A DNA stretch of 64,000 nt, from contig NC_060061.1 in NCBI RefSeq assembly GCF_020283565.1, positions 5,216,010 through 5,280,009 on the forward strand, in the 5' to 3' direction. The position numbers were made by a program, and so were the translations under genes. Below are positions 61,201-64,000 of the stretch, piece after piece. Below the pieces are notes generated by a model. It did no database searches and was not told the origin of the DNA. It saw only the letters and a list, made by a program, of their open reading frames with translations. Source of the DNA: Trifolium pratense. Taxonomy: Eukaryota > Streptophyta > Magnoliopsida > Fabales > Fabaceae. Every line of letters starts with the position of its first letter. Position 1 is the stretch's first letter.

Positions 61201-62721
61201 TAAAGGTTCAAGTTGAGACTTAGACTAGTAATTAAAACTGATGATTTAGAAAGAACAGTAATTATTACTGGATTGAAGGTACTTCACAGATTAGGATTCC
61301 GCACATTAAACGTGTGACGTAGTAATTAATTTTGTCCGTCCAATCTCAAAGCAATTTATGTAAATTATTTAAAGATGATTTGATAAAGACTAAGTGGATC
61401 GATCTTAAATCAATGATTGAGATCAATTAATGCACGTAAATGTTTGTATTTGTTAATGCCGTCTGAATCCATATTTCACACCACAGCACATTGATTCCAC
61501 ATTAGCATTAACCTATTTTTGACATATATAGTATCAAAAAAATTCTGATTTGTGAAAGATGACAAAAGTTTGAAATCAGTACAAGATACTGGGGGGACCA
61601 ATAACAAGAGATAAAATTAGATAAAGTAAGGGCAAACAACCATTTTGATCCCGGAATGTCTAAGTCGATGTCACTACAGTCCCTACATGTATCGAAATTG
61701 CAAAGACATCTCTAGTGCCTCTTTTGTTAGTAAATTTATGAACTAAATTGACCAACAAAAAACACATTGAATGACTAAGTTGACTACCTAAAAACAAATT
61801 CGAAGACCAAAATGACTAGTAAAAGAGACCATTGTGAATGTATTTGCAATCTGATACATTTAGAGACTAATATGACAGTGAGTTACACTTCTAGGACCAA
61901 AATATGGATAAAATAATAGCAGGTACCTCCTATTAGTGTAGTATGCTCTAGCACCATTAAGAACAAACCCATATTCCTCAATGAAGGAAATGAGATTGTT
62001 GACAATACCTTTAGCAGTCTTATACATTTTACTAGCCAACAAGCCCCTGAAAAAAAAAAAAACAAAAAACACCATCACATTTCCACATTAGCAAAAACAG
62101 TACTACAAAATTAGAAAGAATGGAAATGAAAGGAACAAGCAAACAAACAAACCTAATTACCCAATAAGAATCCCAATAATAAACTTCCCGAAACCGCGAA
62201 CCAGGAATAACAACAGAATCAATAACAGGAAGCAGAGTATGAAACTCAGGATGAGTCTTCACCTCACTGGAAACTTTCCTACTCAAATTTCTCCAAAGAG
62301 AATGAACCTTAATCGCCCAAGCTCTAACCTCAGGGTTTTTCACTTTAGGCAAAAAATCTTTCGGCACAGGAACAAAATCCTCTGGATCAAAGTACACCAA
62401 ATCATCACCTGCACCTTCAAAATACGTTTGAATAAACCGGTTCAAATCGTGAACCGAAACTGAACCGGTGGATGATTTAGGAAGATTCTGGAAAGCGTGA
62501 TCGGTAACGGAGAGAGGGAATTTGAGAGGTAAATCGACGTAGGTTTTAGGATCGAAATTGGAATGGTTATTGAATGTGTTGAATGCGGTTTGTTGAAGAC
62601 GTTCGAGGAATGATACGAGAGGGATTGAAGGTTTTACATCATCCATTGATTTTGATGAAACTGTTACTGTAACGGTGAAGAGTAATAGTGTTAGTAAAAT
62701 GTAATGAAAATTGTTCGCCAT
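57978..62721 (-). CDS. TRE1: Trehalase (GH37)
   Basis: Eleven exons on the minus strand: 62721-62153, 62046-61927, 60847-60732, 60617-60517, 60438-60329, 60115-60043, 59958-59794, 59701-59614, 58753-58654, 58569-58356, 58061-57978; total 1740 nt, 579 residues. It hydrolyses alpha,alpha-trehalose to two glucoses. Residues 1-24 (MANNFHYILLTLLLFTVTVT) are a signal peptide or anchor, consistent with an extracellular or plasma-membrane enzyme. GH37 signature 1 PGSRFREVYYWDSYW lies at ~173-187 and signature 2 QWDFPNGWAP at 480-489; the catalytic acid is probably Asp332 in SGWDFSTRW and the base the Glu of HEKFDVE. C-terminus GWSNGVVLAFLEEFGWPED matches soybean GmTRE1. An alternative in-frame ATG at 62751 would add ten residues. 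Confidence 0.97.
58183..58214. repeat. (TTTA)n microsatellite in a trehalase intron
   Basis: About eight units of ATTT in the last intron (58062-58355). Confidence 0.9.
61630..61907. mobile_element. Inverted-repeat MITE inside trehalase intron 2
   Basis: Inverted partners at the ends (CATTTTGATCCCGGAATG against CTAGGACCAAAATATGG; CTACATGTATCGAAATTGCA against TGTATTTGCAATCTGATACA). It occupies about a quarter of this 1079-bp intron. Confidence 0.65.
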
Positions 62722-64000
62722 TGTTGCGTAAGAAACAAGGTGAAAAAGCAATAGCGATTATTATTATTATTAATAAAGTGATTATTGATAAAAGTGAATA
62801 TTATTATTATTGTTGATTTTATGAAGAAGAAAACAAGAGAATAGAGAGATGACTTGAGAGTGACCTGGGGGGTGTCGGCAGTTGACGCAAGGGAGGGAGA
62901 GGTCTTTGTTTTGCTTGGAATGTCGTTTTCTGAAATCCCACTCAATCGGTTTACTTTTTATGCTATGAGAAGATGATTGTACTGTGTGTGAGAAAAGAAG
63001 AGAAAATGGAATGCAAAATCAATGTGAAAACAAACATAGAGTAAGATGCTATGGTGTGCGACAAAATTCAAAATTCATTAATTAGGGTAGTTGACCCTTA
63101 TACCATACCCACCACTTAATCTTTAAGCTACCAAATGGAGCAATAAAAAAAGAAGCATCCAAATTAGGTATAGCTTTAAAAGATTCATAATCTTTTCTAA
63201 GAGAAGCACTAGTGTATAAGATACGAATACGATAAAGCAGTTGAACTCAGAAATGACATAAAAATATATATATATATATATATATTTAATTAATAATTAA
63301 TTTTTTTCAAGTAAGATAATAGGGGTAATATTGGAAGAAAAAATGATAAGTTATGAGCTTAAAAACAACTTGAAATAACGTTTGAAAAATAAACCATAAG
63401 CTATTAAAATAAGCTATAAATTCTTTTTGAAAAATTGTTATCAAACAGAGCTTTTAGTTTATCAACTATAAGCTAGCTTGTATGTCTTCTCAAACATAGC
63501 CTAAGTTGATACTATAAAGGCGAAACAAAATTTAATTGGCAATAAGACGCTACAACTAGAACCACCATTATGGATTTGGATTGTATGCAGTCATGCAGTC
63601 AGAGAAAATCTAGCCGTCCGATTAAGATTAGACGGTTCAAATATAAAGCAATCATGCAGGCCGATTAATTTTTATTTATATCTTACTGGAAAAAAAAAAC
63701 TTTTTTATATCTGCACCGTTTGATCTTAATCAGACGATCAGATTTTCCTTGACTGCATGCAATGCGGATCCTCACCATTATGACTATTGTGACTTCCATC
63801 TATATTAACTTTGAATGCACCATTAGTCAAAGGGACACAATTAGTTGAGATTAATCTTTGGATCAACATCGAAACATTTATTCCTTTTTATTTGTGGGTA
63901 CGTTGTTAGACCTTCTCCTAAATAAAGACTTAGAATTGGAATCAAATTATTTTATTGAAAAGAATCACATTATCATGCTTAAAAATAGTTTGAAAACGCT
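62722..64000. other. Trehalase upstream region and right-end gene-free sequence
   Basis: 62722-63050 is the presumed leader and promoter, with (ATT)n runs at 62757-62775 and 62798-62812. Further right are a (TA)n tract (63267-63285), a hAT-like degenerate repeat (63350-63505) and a MITE (63570-63771). No gene supported up to the edge. Confidence 0.55.
63570..63771. mobile_element. Inverted-repeat MITE
   Basis: GGATTGTATGCAGTCATGCA and AGAAAATCTAGCCGTCCGAT at the left match the complement of ATCAGACGATCAGATTTTCC and TGACTGCATGCAATGCGGAT at the right. About 200 bp. Confidence 0.7.

Overview
This window is plant nuclear DNA: AT-rich, with split genes (canonical GT-AG introns), microsatellites, MITEs, SINE/LINE remnants and LTR elements. 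Protein features such as a soybean GmTRE1-like trehalase and the repeat style point to a papilionoid legume, probably a Medicago/Trifolium-type species; this species call is inference. All gene models below were built by reading splice sites by eye; each complete CDS gives an exon sum divisible by three.

Layout. 955-2177 (-): 5' half of a TASH3-like (TPLATE endocytic complex) gene that runs off the left edge. 2545-4390: decayed LINE. 4390-8450: gene-free, MITE-rich. 8560-12525 (+): Raf22-like protein kinase. 13652-16657 (-): PMT15/16-like Golgi methyltransferase. 16660-20836: gene-free. 20837-22555 (+): GEM-like GRAM protein. 22780-23480: LINE remnant. 24250-29280 (+): FGAM synthase of purine biosynthesis. 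29281-32297: gene-free with SINE/MITE. 32298-35444 (-): young, complete LTR retrotransposon with a non-canonical 877-codon ORF. 38024-41312 (+): WD40 (WDR44-like) protein. 44374-47485 (-): TIC32-like short-chain dehydrogenase. 47490-57977: 10 kb gene-free interval with a probable solo LTR, MITEs, two LINE RNase H remnants, a tandem duplication, and a Mutator-like element carrying a captured gene fragment. 57978-62721 (-): trehalase.

The genes are independent housekeeping or signalling loci and do not form a pathway cluster. The most notable biology is in the mobile DNA. (i) The non-autonomous LTR element has 328-bp LTRs differing at only two positions, a perfect 5-bp target duplication and an intact ORF without recognisable reverse transcriptase or integrase, but with a PPR-like segment. 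(ii) The 1.25-kb Pack-MULE has ~320-bp inverted repeats, a perfect 9-bp target duplication and a captured two-exon gene fragment whose splice donor looks mutated. (iii) Three SINE copies of one very short tRNA-like family each keep a 12-15 bp target duplication. (iv) A MITE group has ends that are themselves palindromes.
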